Assembly: GCA_000733355.1 (NCBI GenBank)
Contig: JNVV01000010.1
Location: 989,144 to 1,031,273, forward strand
DNA length: 42,130 nt
Direction of reading: 5' to 3'
From: Falciphora oryzae
Taxonomy: Eukaryota; Ascomycota; Sordariomycetes; Magnaporthales; Magnaporthaceae
Positions 11,801 to 22,538 of the stretch are shown piece by piece; within the stretch, counting starts at the first letter, position 1, and every line of letters starts with the position of its first letter. A program made the translations under genes and the position numbers. The notes beneath the pieces are model-generated. The model worked only from the letters and a program-made list of their open reading frames with translations. It did not search any database and was not told where the DNA came from.

Positions 11801-12211
11801 GGCTGCTTGGCCAGCCGCTGCTGACACACAATCTTCTCAGAAAAACTGGTTGATGAGCTAGACGAGCCCGAAAAGAGCAACTTCGTTGAGAAGATGAAGC
11901 CTCAGTTCAATTCGCTCAAAAAGGCCAACCACGGACGGCAGATCGCTGCCCTTGATAAGATTATCTCGGCCGTGTCGACCAGCGACCCTGGCCCGGGCGG
12001 CGGAGCCGCATGCCTGCAAGTGGACGTCAACTCTGCGGCGCCGACGCCCGTCCTTACCATGGAGCCGAACACTCCGCAGAGTAGCAGTCCACCGAGCACC
12101 AATGCCGGCGCCAACGACGACATAGCCGACGACACGGGCGCCATTATCGTCAAATCAAAAGGACCGGAACCAGCCGAGAAGTGCCCCGAGGTCCGTGTCG
12201 ACGAGGCATGA
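8869..12211 (+). CDS. Pumilio/Puf3-type mRNA-binding protein
   Basis: Predicted exons are 8869-8916, 9163-9343, 9413-10737, 10820-11098, 11190-11745 and 11841-12211. They give 919 residues in consistent phases, and every intron has a CTAAC or CTGAC branch motif. The start at 8869 follows an in-frame TGA; the ATGs at 8905 and 9193 are alternatives. The N-terminal half is low-complexity (Ser, Pro, Gln). Residues from about 519 to 840 form eight Pumilio repeats. Their base-reading residues appear in order as SRFIQQ, NYVIQK, CRVVQK, NHVIQK, CRVIQR, NYVVQH, SNIVEK and NYVVQK. By the known PUF code this set reads UGUAUAUA, the Puf3/Pumilio target. Such proteins bind 3' untranslated regions and control decay or translation; yeast Puf3 acts on mitochondrial-protein mRNAs. 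The acidic, Pro-rich tail after residue 845 is not part of the repeat fold. Confidence 0.92.
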
Positions 12212-12382
12212 TCTGCTTCGTCTTCGCTCCTTCTCACGTATCATATCCCCCGCCCCAATATCACCTTTATCGAGGCCCACTCCCCACTGCCTCGATACTC
12301 GACCAGCACAAAATCATGTCGCCTACCTACCCAGATACATTGATACATTTCATCCAGGCAGTATACACCAGACCCTGTGCTG

Positions 12383-12409
12383 TTTTTTTTTTTTTTTTTT
12401 CTTTTTTTT
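12383..12409. repeat. Poly(T) run with one C
   Basis: 18 T, one C, then 8 T, about 170 nt past the PUF stop codon and so probably in its 3' untranslated region. Confidence 0.9.
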
Positions 12410-13268
12410 CGCGATACGACATTCAGAAACATCCATCCCGCGAGGCAGCGCCCTCCGCCAAGCCCGCTTTACGAATATCGGTGCACATCTTTGTAACATG
12501 AATCTTTCATTTTAAAAAGAGGCTCTCGGGGCATATGCGATTGGCATCGTCGACTTCCCATCATAACACACTGTCTGTTTAATTCGAGGCGAGGGAGCGG
12601 CCGATGGACCAGACGCAGCACACACACCTTGTACAATGTGTGCGTTTTTTCTTCTTTCCCTCGTCGGCCAGCTGTACCTGGACGCTGTTCGTTCGTCTTC
12701 ATTTTCTTGGCTTTCACTGTATCCTTTCTATTTCTCTTTTAAAATAGTCCTCTCACCTGGCTTCTTTTCTTAATGTTGGATTTTTCTCTCCAAGGTGTGG
12801 TTGGCGCCCGCACCAGCACCAACCAATACTATCCGGATACTTTTCCTCTTTCAGTTTCTGGTTTCTTTTCATCCGGGGTTACTTGGAAATCTCGGAGCCG
12901 GATACACCTTACCATCTGGCTCTCTTTGGTCTGTCTTTTTCTTTTTTCGGGTTCGGGATGAGGCGGCTGGGAACAAACTGGGCTGCGGATTTGAACTGCA
13001 GAGTAACTACACTAGGTATCTATGTGCTTTGGGGGCTTGAAAAAACAGATGAGCTGGATGGTTCGCGTTTCACATTTGGTTTACCCTCATTCTCGTCAAT
13101 TCCGTCGTTCTTTTATTTGTTACTTTTTCACTTTTGTCTCTGGATACCTTGACGCGGCGTCTTGCAGAGAAAACTGATGCATCGGACGATGAAAGGGGAG
13201 ACCATGGAAGAGGTCTACGAGTACTTGTTCTTGTCCTTATTCTTTTTTTTTTATTTTTTATTTTTTTT

Positions 13269-13276
13269 TATATACA
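13269..13276 (-). promoter_or_regulatory. UGUAUAUA word, candidate PUF-binding site
   Basis: The minus strand reads TGTATATA, the exact octamer predicted for the PUF protein encoded next door. It lies about 555 nt downstream of the stop codon of the minus-strand acyltransferase gene, so it acts only if that 3' untranslated region is long. The surrounding sequence is very T-rich on the plus strand, which makes a chance match likely. Confidence 0.2.
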
Positions 13277-13441
13277 TAAACCCTTTACTCTCTTCGTCTC
13301 GTCTTTGCTGGAAGACGATAATGTGGTGGTGAATCGATCCGGACTTTGTCACTCAGCGATGCACATTTACACGGCTATAGCAACGCCTGATCACACTTCA
13401 CATACTAGGAACCAGGCGGGGGGGCCAGTTGGCGATGGCAT

Positions 13442-13485
13442 ATGTGGTATGTAGGTATGTAGGGCAGGCAGGTAGGTAGGTATGT
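13442..13485. repeat. tagg/tatg microsatellite
   Basis: Imperfect tandem 4-mers (gtatgtaggtatgtaggg, then caggcaggtaggtaggtatg) in the convergent 3' region. No function is apparent. Confidence 0.75.
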
Positions 13486-13830
13486 CATGATGCCTTTGCT
13501 GGTTGGGCTATTCGGACTCCAGCGCTTTTGGTTTCCGGGTGTCGTTTTTGCCCGTTCTCCGCGCACAAGGCGCTCATAGGGGGATCGTGTCGACGTTGAC
13601 CTAAAACTCCCAAAACAAGCCGCCGAGGCCAGAAGTCGCAAATCACGGAAACTTGTTAGGTTTGTCATTGAGTAAAAATTGAAGAGGTAGACGCGTGTAG
13701 GTCTACCTCGGTAATGAAGCCATCGCCACTAAGTCGAGTTGAGCCCTGTGTACCAAGGAGGCTCTGCATTCCTATTTAGTCATTGGATCGTTTCCTGTGC
13801 AGCCCTCCTGCTTATGTTTTTTTTCCCCCG

Positions 13831-16800
13831 TTACTTGTATATCAAGTTGCTCACCCAGGCCAGGAGCGATATCGCCGCCACGCGAAGTCGAGGGTCCTGT
13901 TGCAAGCTTTTTGCCCTGCTGGCCGCCGACCCGGTAGGCCCACTCGCCGCCTGTTGACCACATGGCTGGTCCCTTCGCAGTTGGCCAGACTGTTGTTCAT
14001 GTCTGTACCTTGCCGGACTCAGCTCGCGGAGCCCAGGCAGGCCCGGATCGAGCGTGTCTAGTCTGTAGGAGCGCCTCTCGGCCCCATCTGAGCCGCTCTC
14101 GAGATCGCCGTCGTGGGCGGGCTGGTTTTCGCTGCTCGCAGATCCGCCGCCGCCGCCAACCGCCCACCTTCCGAGGGTCTCAGTTGCGATCCTAGCACGC
14201 CAACAGGCCCAGAAGAAGACCACGGTTACGATCAGTGTTTCCAGCCTCCAGCCCGCCTGGGCTATCCACCCGCCTCCTCTGCCACCGTGGGCGCCGACGC
14301 CGGCCGGGCCGCCGACCGGCACGCCGCGCGACCACGCCAGGCCGATGCGGAGCAGGCCAGACCCGTCGCCAGCCAGCCAGATGTGGTGATGTAGCACATG
14401 CGACTCGAGGGCGATGCGGCCCAGGGCGGCCGGCAGCGCCAGGTGCGCGCGGCGCATAGACGCGTACGAGCCTCCCCGCAGAAGCGCGTAGGTGACAACA
14501 GGCGCGCATGATAGATAAGGGTGGACGGCGTCATATAAGGCCTGGTCGTGGAACCAGCCAGAGCTGAGCTGGGTCTCGAGGAAGAACAAGGGAAGGTTCA
14601 AAAACGTGAGGGCGAGCAGTCCCGGGTATATGGGCGCGAGGGCCTCGTCTGGGAAGAGGAACGACGCGAGGGCCCAGTCGATGGCGCTGTTGGAGCCCGC
14701 AGCCGCCACGGCCGCCGCCGCCGTGGGGCCGCGCTCCTGGAGCAGCTTCTGCCTCAACTGGCCATGTATCGACATGGGGGTCCCGGGCACGGGCGAGCGA
14801 ATGTGCGCCTGAGCGGCCTGGCGCCTCGCATAAGCGGACTTTATAACGTTGGCGCGATGGGCCAACACCGCAGCCAGGAGGCCGAGATACGGCACAAAGC
14901 GGTCCATGGAGAGCTCCCAGCGAACAGAATCAGCGTTGTAAATGGTGCCTGGCGCCATTGTAGCCAGTACACGGCCGAGAAACTCGAAAGTGGCCTTCGA
15001 ACTGAAGAGCGCCGTGGTGAAGAAGGCCGCGGCAACGACCTTGAGGATGAGGATGCTGGGGGAGTTGCTGAAGCGCCACCGGCCGATCCGCAAGGTCAAC
15101 CAGGTGACGAGGAACCAGAAGGTTGCGAGACGTGGAAAGTGATACAATGTTCCATTGGAGCCCATCGCCATGGACACGATGAAGGGGAGAGCGTTGAGGC
15201 GCCAGACAACAGTAGCAACGCGCCGTAGAGAGTAATCGCCCGTTCGCAGGAGATAGGTGGCGTGTCCGTATGCGCAGATAAACAGATATCCGGCCGAGAC
15301 GAGGCGGAAGAGCTTGTACGCCCAAGGCTGGTCCGACAGCTCCTGGAAGGAAAGCATAAGCACCAAGCCCTGCATCCAGCCTTTCCATTCGTCCGAAACC
15401 CCCCGTGGCAGAAAGACGGTGTCCTCGTTGTATTGCGGGGATCTAGGCACCACTCTCCCGGAGGACCTTAACGGCCTCGTAGCAGGAGCCGCGGACGAGG
15501 CTGGCCTACCCCTCCCGGCAAAATTCTGACTAGGACTCTGGCCCCTTTTACGCAGAGAAAGCGCACTGAGAGCGGCGGCGGTCCCTAGCGCAGTCGCGAG
15601 CCCCGTGATGCTGAGACGCTTTCCAGCCTTGGGGAAAAGCTGCGTACGGTCGGCAGCGTAACAGTAGAGTACCACGATGGAAATCGCTACGAGGGCCCGA
15701 CGAAGGTGGCCTGTTGAGGACGGTAGACGCCGTGAGAAAGGGGCGCCACGCAAGGCGAGCAGCAGGGTGAGGGCGACTGGCAGGGCGGTAATGACGAGGA
15801 CGAAGAGAGTAAGGCGCTGGCCGCGGGCCAGGGTTGGATACGAGGCACAGCATGTCTCGCGATTTACGTGGGGCTGGCGGCGCACGAGTCCCTGATTGCA
15901 GCGCAGGTTGAGGGCGATGTCGATCTTGCGCTCGGTCAGGGCCTCCCTGACATGCAGACCCGTGTCCTCAAAGGCGTGGCGGGTACCCGGACGCGTCATT
16001 TGGTTGTAGGCAAAGACGACGCGCGAGGACTCGGGGCGGGGCAGCGACGCGAGGTGGCCGTTCATCTCTCTGATCCTGAAAGGGGTCAGAACCTCGGCGC
16101 GAGCAGGGGACAGCTTCCTGTAACGCGGTACTTGCACGGGAGCTATCAGGATGTGATTCTTGAGGTCTCGATAGCTGACGTCTGGGCTAGCGCTCGCGGG
16201 CTCCAGGGGGTCCGCCAGGTAGGGTCTGATGGTGTCGATGCCGCGCTTGAATAGGTCCAGATAGTCGTCCCCGCCGTTGCGGGCAGCCCACAAGCCCGGA
16301 GCACCAACCATCAGCAGCGCAGCGGAGCTAGCTGAGTCGCCCCCGGGCCCTGGGCGGAATTCGCCGAGTTCCTGGGCGAGGCCTGTCGAGTTGAGCCAAG
16401 GATCATAGATAAAGACGAGGCGGACGCTGTGGATAGCCACGTCGATGTCGTGGCGGGGGTTGTCCGAGACGAAAGCGCGCATCAGCTCCTCGTCGGCACG
16501 GACAGGATCGAGGCGCTTGGCGGCGGCCAGAAAGAGTTGGCGCATGGTGGAGTCGCCGACAAAGACGAGGCGGCGGCCGGCGAGACAGTCGCTGAAGTCG
16601 TCGCGCGAGTACTCATGCATGCGGCAGCCGCGGGGCTCCCAGCGGTCGAACCATGCCCGCCAGCTGGCCAAGGTGTCGTGGGCGGGCCACGAGCCACGCG
16701 AAAGAAGGGCGCCACATCGTTGGGGATCGGCGTGGCCGCCGAGCAGAAAGTGCGCGGCTACGGTGATGGCCAGCACGCACAGAGACGCGCGCGCCAGCAG

Positions 16801-16863
16801 TTCAAAGCACGAAGCGGCGCTGCGGCTGGCAACGCGAAGTGGCGTCCATAGTGACAAGCTCAT
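13831..16863 (-). CDS. Cas1p-like glycan O-acyltransferase (PC-esterase plus polytopic membrane domain)
   Basis: Intronless, 1010 residues from the first ATG (16863); the frame upstream of it has no ATG. Residues 20-43 are a signal-anchor-like hydrophobic segment. Then comes a luminal SGNH/PC-esterase domain: paired Cys and Trp residues, the YSxxDFxxC segment, and VFVGDSTMRQLF with nucleophile Ser105. A DTGLHV segment near residue 320 supplies the DxxH part of the triad. From about residue 355 onward there are ten or more hydrophobic segments, as in the Cas1p acyltransferase domain (Cryptococcus Cas1p, capsule O-acetylation). The likely role is transfer of acetyl groups to sugars in the Golgi. 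The substrate is unknown. The last 60-80 residues are polar, poor in family features, and could include unrecognised intron sequence. This is unrelated to CRISPR Cas1. Confidence 0.88.
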   Translation of the reverse strand: MSLSLWTPLRVASRSAASCFELLARASLCVLAITVAAHFLLGGHADPQRCGALLSRGSWPAHDTLASWRAWFDRWEPRGCRMHEYSRDDFSDCLAGRRLVFVGDSTMRQLFLAAAKRLDPVRADEELMRAFVSDNPRHDIDVAIHSVRLVFIYDPWLNSTGLAQELGEFRPGPGGDSASSAALLMVGAPGLWAARNGGDDYLDLFKRGIDTIRPYLADPLEPASASPDVSYRDLKNHILIAPVQVPRYRKLSPARAEVLTPFRIREMNGHLASLPRPESSRVVFAYNQMTRPGTRHAFEDTGLHVREALTERKIDIALNLRCNQGLVRRQPHVNRETCCASYPTLARGQRLTLFVLVITALPVALTLLLALRGAPFSRRLPSSTGHLRRALVAISIVVLYCYAADRTQLFPKAGKRLSITGLATALGTAAALSALSLRKRGQSPSQNFAGRGRPASSAAPATRPLRSSGRVVPRSPQYNEDTVFLPRGVSDEWKGWMQGLVLMLSFQELSDQPWAYKLFRLVSAGYLFICAYGHATYLLRTGDYSLRRVATVVWRLNALPFIVSMAMGSNGTLYHFPRLATFWFLVTWLTLRIGRWRFSNSPSILILKVVAAAFFTTALFSSKATFEFLGRVLATMAPGTIYNADSVRWELSMDRFVPYLGLLAAVLAHRANVIKSAYARRQAAQAHIRSPVPGTPMSIHGQLRQKLLQERGPTAAAAVAAAGSNSAIDWALASFLFPDEALAPIYPGLLALTFLNLPLFFLETQLSSGWFHDQALYDAVHPYLSCAPVVTYALLRGGSYASMRRAHLALPAALGRIALESHVLHHHIWLAGDGSGLLRIGLAWSRGVPVGGPAGVGAHGGRGGGWIAQAGWRLETLIVTVVFFWACWRARIATETLGRWAVGGGGGSASSENQPAHDGDLESGSDGAERRSYRLDTLDPGLPGLRELSPARYRHEQQSGQLRRDQPCGQQAASGPTGSAASRAKSLQQDPRLRVAAISLLAWVSNLIYK

Positions 16864-19652
16864 AGGGCTGCCAGCGGCGGCGGCCCCACCGCAGCCAAGG
16901 ACTGGTCTTGGAGAGGCGTGCTTTGGGGGGTCCTGCGGCACGGGCGAGACACGGCCTGACTGCCTGCACAGTAGGTAGAGTAGCGTTGCCCAATGTTAGC
17001 CGCTGGCACGTTGACGGTGCGCGCGCGCGCACTCTGAAGGTGGGGGGTTGAGACATACACGGCTGCTAGTCTGCTCCGAGGACAGGATACCTGGCCAAGG
17101 TAGCAAGGAACCTATGCAGATCGGTCTTGCGCCGGAGCACCTTCCGAAGAGCTCCAAGAGATCGGACGTTTATCGACGACCGAGCACGTGCATGCGTTGA
17201 ACCGGGCTGTATCAGGATGGGATGGACTGGGTTGGCTAGTCGAGAGGGCGTGGGCTGACGATTTCATGAGCCTCGGCAGCTCGCGAGACTTTCTTCCTGT
17301 CTGCGTCTGGGCTTTCCGGTTTCGGTGGTTTTTGGTAGCCCAAGTACCTGGTTTTCTTCACTTCCCTTCTTCCTTCCCTCCTTCCTTGGTCATTCTCCTG
17401 CTTTCTTTCTTTTTGCGCCTGCCAAGCCCACCGAAGCTCAAACTCGCCGGAAACGGAGGGGCGAAAGGAAAAGCCTGGGGAATTTGAGGGGAAAAAGAGG
17501 AAAGGGAGCAAATAACAAGTAGGATAAACAACGCGAACCCCGATTTTGTGGAATGTTTTCGCCAGCAGAATGATAAAAAAAAGGACGAGCTGTATCTCGA
17601 CGTTTTCGCCGCGTATCAAAAGCACGCAATGCTTTCAGGATGTCCGGAGAGCAAAAGGCCAGCAGCACCCCATCCAAAGCTCTCCCTCAAACAACGGTGC
17701 TTTTTGATATCGGCCACGCAAGCACTCGCTGCTGTCGGGAATCCACAGGGCGTTTGGATTTGCGGCATGCCATTCCTTTTAAGACCAAGGGCTTTCCAGG
17801 TGGGCGGGTAGCACGACCTCTGTTTGGGTCGTCACTCCATGCGCTTTCTTGGCACTCGGTGCCATGGCTCGGCGTGGCAGCCTGCAGGCGAGAAGGAGCC
17901 GCGACCGTTATCTCGGGGCGGTGGAAGCGGCTGCTATCATGGGAGTTGCCTGCGCTCTCCATCCGTCCGCCCAATTCACTTTGCCACGGCCGGATGCGTG
18001 GTCCCAAAAGGGATGTTGTGTAGACGGAGGGCAGATCAAGAGGGGCGGAGGGCTGGGATCTGCTGTCAGATGGGCACGCGACGGCGCTGGGCGGACGAGG
18101 CTCAGGGCCCCTCGTGCCTTTGTGTGGGCGCAGCTGAGTTGCAAGGTACCTCCCAAGAGCCGTGATGCCGTCTTGGCATTCGAACTGACCCGCGGCCTTC
18201 CCGCTTCCGGCTGTATCGTCCAAGAATGACCTCACCCCGCTTCGACGGAGGAGCTGCTAAAAGCAGCGCATCATGGAACACTCACCACATCCAATCCCGA
18301 CGGGTTTGAACACAACCCGAGGTGTACTGCTGGCTGCCCAGGCCGCCTAGGCATTCACTGACCGGATTAGCCAAGAAGAATTGGTACATAGTCTGCACCC
18401 ACCCATATGGACGCATGTGGTAGTCAGTCTCTGGATTCTCAATCACCTTTGCAGTGGGCACCACCTATTTCGGTGTTTAGCGCACGTGCTATCTGAACAG
18501 GTGGATCGCCCAAGAGTCCGAGCGTAGTATGGGGCATCCCTTTTCACCAAGCTTATTTTCACCTCGCAAGCTGTTGGCAAAATTTTACGCGACCCTGCGG
18601 GGATTCCTAGCCTCAATCCCGCGACGGCTGTTTCTCACCCACCTCAACTCTTCTCTCCAGCTGCAACATCTCTGGTCGACGGAATTTGTCAATTCAGACT
18701 GCTGTGCGTACAAGCACATATGCAGCTGACTAGACTGCCGCAGCGCAGCCAAGGTAAAAAAGGAGGAGTGAGTGCTGGGAGATGGGTCGCAAGTGCCTCC
18801 CTGCCTGAAGTAGCCCAGTGACCGGCTCGCCTCGATCACCTACCATCCACTGGGAAATAGGGCAGTGATCTCAATGACCAGACCCGTCGACTCCTCGGTA
18901 CTCGGCCAGCCATTCTTCCACCGGCTGGTCTTGAGCCAGGTTGCCTTGCGCATGAAGACGGAGAGTAGCCTTGCAATGCTTTTTGAGTACGGGACCTCTC
19001 ATCAACCAACTTGTTGGTACGGTGCACGTGGAGAATTCTCGTAATTTATCTGTTGCTACATACCTATTGATAGCTTCCTTGGTTTTTTCTTCGTTTTTTT
19101 CCTTTCCACTCGAGCGGTGTGCCATCGTCTGACACCCCAGTCGCCGCCGTCTTGGTGCTGACAGTCGGCCACTTTTCGCTCTCCCTCCATCCTCCCGAAC
19201 CGCCCCAGTGACCTACGGAAATTGCCCAGTGAACAAGAACAAAACGTCAGGTGTGATTGGCGAATGTGGTATAGTGTAGAAGCAAGCAATAAAGATAAGA
19301 TAAGCAGAATGTGCAGTTCCCCAGCTCCAGAACAGAATCGAAATGCAAGATCCCCCCCGCGACTGGGAAAGACCAGAGTACTTGGGCGTCTCACCAACAA
19401 AGCACCGCTCTTTGTTTTTATTCCTCCTGTTCTTTTTGTTCCTCTCACAACGCCGCCCACCTGAAAGCCGAACGCCAGGTGGGATAGAAATTATTTCGGC
19501 ACAGAGCATCGTTGTTCATACACTCCTCCAAATCGCCAGCAAACAAAAAGAGAAAGAAAGAAACTGGCAGAAAAGGGGAGCCAGGAAACGGAATGAGAAA
19601 GGAAAGGGTGCAATATATGTGGAGTCAAGGGAGAGACCGGATTCCCCGAGCT
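16864..19652. other. Gene-free region upstream of the acyltransferase gene
   Basis: About 2.8 kb. The part next to 16864 is the promoter and leader of the minus-strand acyltransferase gene, with an alternating gcgcgcgcgc tract near 17020-17031. T/C-rich patches lie at 17355-17415. A 6-bp stem with a 7-nt loop (cgggtt / aacccg) sits near 18299-18317; it resembles a tRNA arm but no cloverleaf can be built round it. The open frames (for example 17687-18235 on the minus strand) lack family resemblance. The right end is the 3' flank of the F-box-like gene. Confidence 0.5.
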
Positions 19653-20947
19653 CTAGTCCTCAACTTTGTCTTCGTCGTAGTCAGCCTAGCAGCAGATGGC
19701 CGGGTTAGCAGATGCCAGAGAACAGCTGCAAGTGAATTCCCTTTGGGGGGTATCCCCGCACGGGCGGATGGACAACAAGACTACTGCGTACCTCCTTTTC
19801 CTGTTTCAGGGCACTGTTAAGCAGAGCGTGCAGGTTTGCGAGCTCTTCATTCGTACGGCGGAAGCTGACACGGGTGCCGCAGTGGACGGCACTGACTGAC
19901 TTGTAGCCACGCAGCTCGACAAGCTCGTCGATTCCCAGCGCGTCAGTGAGGCGTGTGCGAAGACTGGACTGGGTGAAAAATTTGCCATAGAATTGTTGCC
20001 GCTTCGTCAACCAGCGCGTGGTCGCCATCGACGGCATCACCGTCAGGCATTTCAAGTTCGGGCAGCGCTTCAGCAGTTTGAAGGCCGTAACTGCTCGAGG
20101 GCCGCACCAGTGGAACTTGATACTCCCCACGTTGCGCCTCAGTGCGTCGTTTGTGCTCAGGTAGTGCTCCATCTCGCATGTGCAGTTGAAGAAAAACAGC
20201 CGATCTCGGTAGAACGCGGCCATGAACTCCTGGCGGACCGCCGAGGAGACCAGTGCGAGGGCTAGCTCGTCACTCTTCCACCTATAGAGCCGCGAGCCGC
20301 ATTTGTTAGTTGGGTACTAGGCGCCGTCATGATGAGGACAGAGCCGTGCTCGCGTTTCTTTTCCTCCAATGCGAAGAGGGGCAAAGACTGGAGAACATGG
20401 CCACCGAGACGTACGTCTTCCTCTGCCAGCTGTTTGGTACTTCGTGGCTGCACGAGCATGTCGTCTTCTTGTCTGCTGGGTACATGGCCTTGGTCTTTCC
20501 ATAAAACCCCGGTTTGGGGAGATAGTGGCGGTAGATCATGCCTCGAATCTCTGGGGGGAACTTCATGAAGGGAAGCATCATCTCGGCGTTGGCGTCTGTG
20601 CACGACTTAGCATGTGGCCATGGAGCATGTAATTCGGGGAAGGATGTAGCTGTCAAGTAGCACCCACCAGCGATTTGCAAGATCTTCGTGAGCAGCCGGA
20701 TCAAGGTGGCGCCGGTCTCGGCGTCCCCCGGGTTCTGCGCGATAAATATGGCGATGCTCGAAATTGTCTCCGAGATGACACGCCGATAAGCAGGGGACTG
20801 TCGGATCATGCGGCCTAGCTCAGCGTCATCAACGCGGCCAACCTGGACGTCGTCGACGACCTTGAGGAGCTTCTTGGCTTGCGGCGAGAGAGCGAACTTG
20901 GCGTGGAGGTTCTTTGTTCGCTGGTCATAGTAGGAGATTTCGCTCAT
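19653..20947 (-). CDS. F-box-like (2EXR-type) fungal protein
   Basis: Predicted exons on the minus strand are 20947-20668, 20595-20415, 20281-19792 and 19685-19653, giving 327 residues. Donors are GTGGGT, GTACGT and GTACGC. Introns 2 and 3 have CTAAC branch motifs. Intron 1 has only CTAAG, is 72 nt, in frame and stop-free, so it may be exon. After about 95 helical residues, LPFMKFPPEIRGMIYRHYLP (residues 101-120) is the short F-box-like helix pair that opens many fungal 2EXR/F-box proteins. It is followed by VRQEF and a FYRDRLFFF strand typical of the same group. The predicted last exon codes only for a short acidic tail (ADYDEDKVED). By analogy it may be an adaptor of an SCF ubiquitin ligase, but these fungal proteins are expanded and mostly uncharacterised. 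Confidence 0.75.
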
Positions 20948-22538
20948 CGTGCCGGTTTCTACAGTTATGTCGCATGGGGTACGGGAGGATTAGCCGGCTG
21001 GGACAAAGAAGCGTCGGGTTAGCCGCCGGAGCAATAAAGCGTTTCCCGGTTCTTGGGCGGATTGAGTCGCAGGCTCTAGTTGTACGTTTGACGGTTGGAG
21101 GCTACAGTCGGGGTGCCCGAGTGACGGGAGCCATCCCAAAGACGGTGGAGCTTATCGACCGAGAGAGGGAGTAAGAGGTCTGGTGCCTTGAGTGGGTGGA
21201 AGTGGATCTGTCTGCTGGCGGAGTTGAGGGCGAGGGCTCAGAGAGAAGGGCCGGGCACAAACCTTGCGGATCCTGGAAGATAGAGGCTGTCGACTATAAC
21301 TCGGTAGCGTATGGACGCTTCAGTCGAAAAAAGAGTGTCGGCCGGTTGTGTTTAGTGCGCGTGGTGGAAGGGCCGCTGCGTGAAGAGAAGCGGGGGATCT
21401 CCAGTGTAAACATCTCCGAATGGGTGGGTATTGGCAGAGGTTAAGCTGGGTGGAGTAGTACTTTAGGTAGCCAGACGAACAATCCTCAATGGTGTGGAGA
21501 GACGGGGAGCTTGGTATGATAAGGTGGGCAGGTCTGGGGCTGGGCGGCCGGGTTGGACACTGAGCCGCCACCTTTGCCCAGGTGTGAATAGCCTCAGACG
21601 CCACGACCAAAGCGCACTGTGCCTGACTGAGGGGCAGGAGCCACTTATCTGCATCCTGTTGCCTCGCCGAGGGTGTAATCACCTGCAGCCCAGCGGTGCT
21701 TCGTAGAAAAGGAAGGCTCGATGGAGAAAGGAGCTTGACCCCGCCGCAAGAAGACTTGGGAACCCGTGACATAGCAGGCCCGGGGCGAGGAAGGCTCGAG
21801 CGATGAGTGTGGACCCAGGCTCATCCGGGAGGGAAACTGGTCAGCGCCAGTTGAGAGTGGATTGAGTGAATATTAAACGCCGTTCCTTGGGAGCCTGCGC
21901 TCCCAACCTGGGGAGGTCATGAGGAGAGTGGCCTGAAAAGGAACATGTAAAAACAGTGACCAGCAGCATCGGCAAGAGGCAGCCGTCCAGGGAATACAAA
22001 AGAATCTAGCATGGGGGAGAATAGTCGAGTACCGAGATTAAGGACGAACAGGCGGCAATGATGGTAAATGGACTTGGACAAGAAGAGACAAAAAGACACA
22101 GACGAGCGGGAGGAGCCAAGTCTGATTCAAGGGTCATCTGACTGCTGGACTTTGCCCGGGTTCATATGAACATGTATGTACCCGTTTTCGTATGTTACAT
22201 TGACCGAACTTCGGTTCTGGACCGTTTGATCAAGAACACCGAAGCGTTGTATCCAGGACAGATCGCGGGATAGAAAGCTCTCCAAGGTGCCGTAGCCAAA
22301 TAAAACGAACGCCGTCGCTATGTGAGTTTGCCTGGGAAGAAAAGGAACCAAAAAGAAGAACAGAATAAGAAGAAAGGGGCAAGGGGAAAGCCAAGATGAC
22401 AAAGGCAGAGGATATTCTGTAAGTCTACTCTTCGCATCAACACTCGTCTGGGTCGAGTTTCTGAGGCTGGCCTGGGAGTAAATGCACCCCAGGCAGACCA
22501 CTGATGTGTCCAGCCGGAAAGTTCAAATCCTCTCCAGC
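20948..22538. other. Gene-free region between the F-box-like and phosphodiesterase genes
   Basis: About 1.6 kb. The left part is the promoter side of the minus-strand F-box-like gene. The right part is the 3' flank of the minus-strand phosphodiesterase gene. No credible frame, RNA gene or repeat was seen. A GTTCAAATCC word near 22516 resembles a tRNA T-loop but lacks a paired stem. Confidence 0.5.

Larger units (their letters stand above)
12212..13830. other. Convergent 3' region between the PUF and acyltransferase genes
   Basis: About 1.6 kb shared by the 3' ends of two convergent genes. It holds an interrupted T run (12383-12409) and long T-rich tracts near 13238-13270. A small inverted element (ttgtacaa within acacac...gtgtg) lies at about 12620-12642, and a tagg/tatg microsatellite at 13442-13485. 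The open frames here are T-rich translations without family resemblance. Transcripts from both strands may overlap. Confidence 0.5.

Noticed and set aside
14548..15228. 226-codon plus-strand frame inside the acyltransferase gene
   Set aside because: Opposite to a long frame with clear domain motifs. It shows no family resemblance and runs antisense through the membrane domain.
13831..16863. Possible link of the Cas1 name to CRISPR
   Set aside because: The protein is a Cas1p-type glycan O-acyltransferase. The shared name is coincidence, and there is no repeat-spacer array in the window.
17687..18235. 182-codon minus-strand frame
   Set aside because: No recognisable domain and poor composition, with no supporting splice or context evidence. 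I regard it as chance.
18299..18317. 6-bp hairpin resembling a tRNA arm
   Set aside because: Only this one arm exists and the loop is not a T-loop in either orientation. Small stems like this are expected by chance.
22505..22535. GTTCAAATCC word resembling a tRNA T-loop
   Set aside because: The five flanking bases on each side do not pair, and no acceptor or anticodon stem can be drawn.
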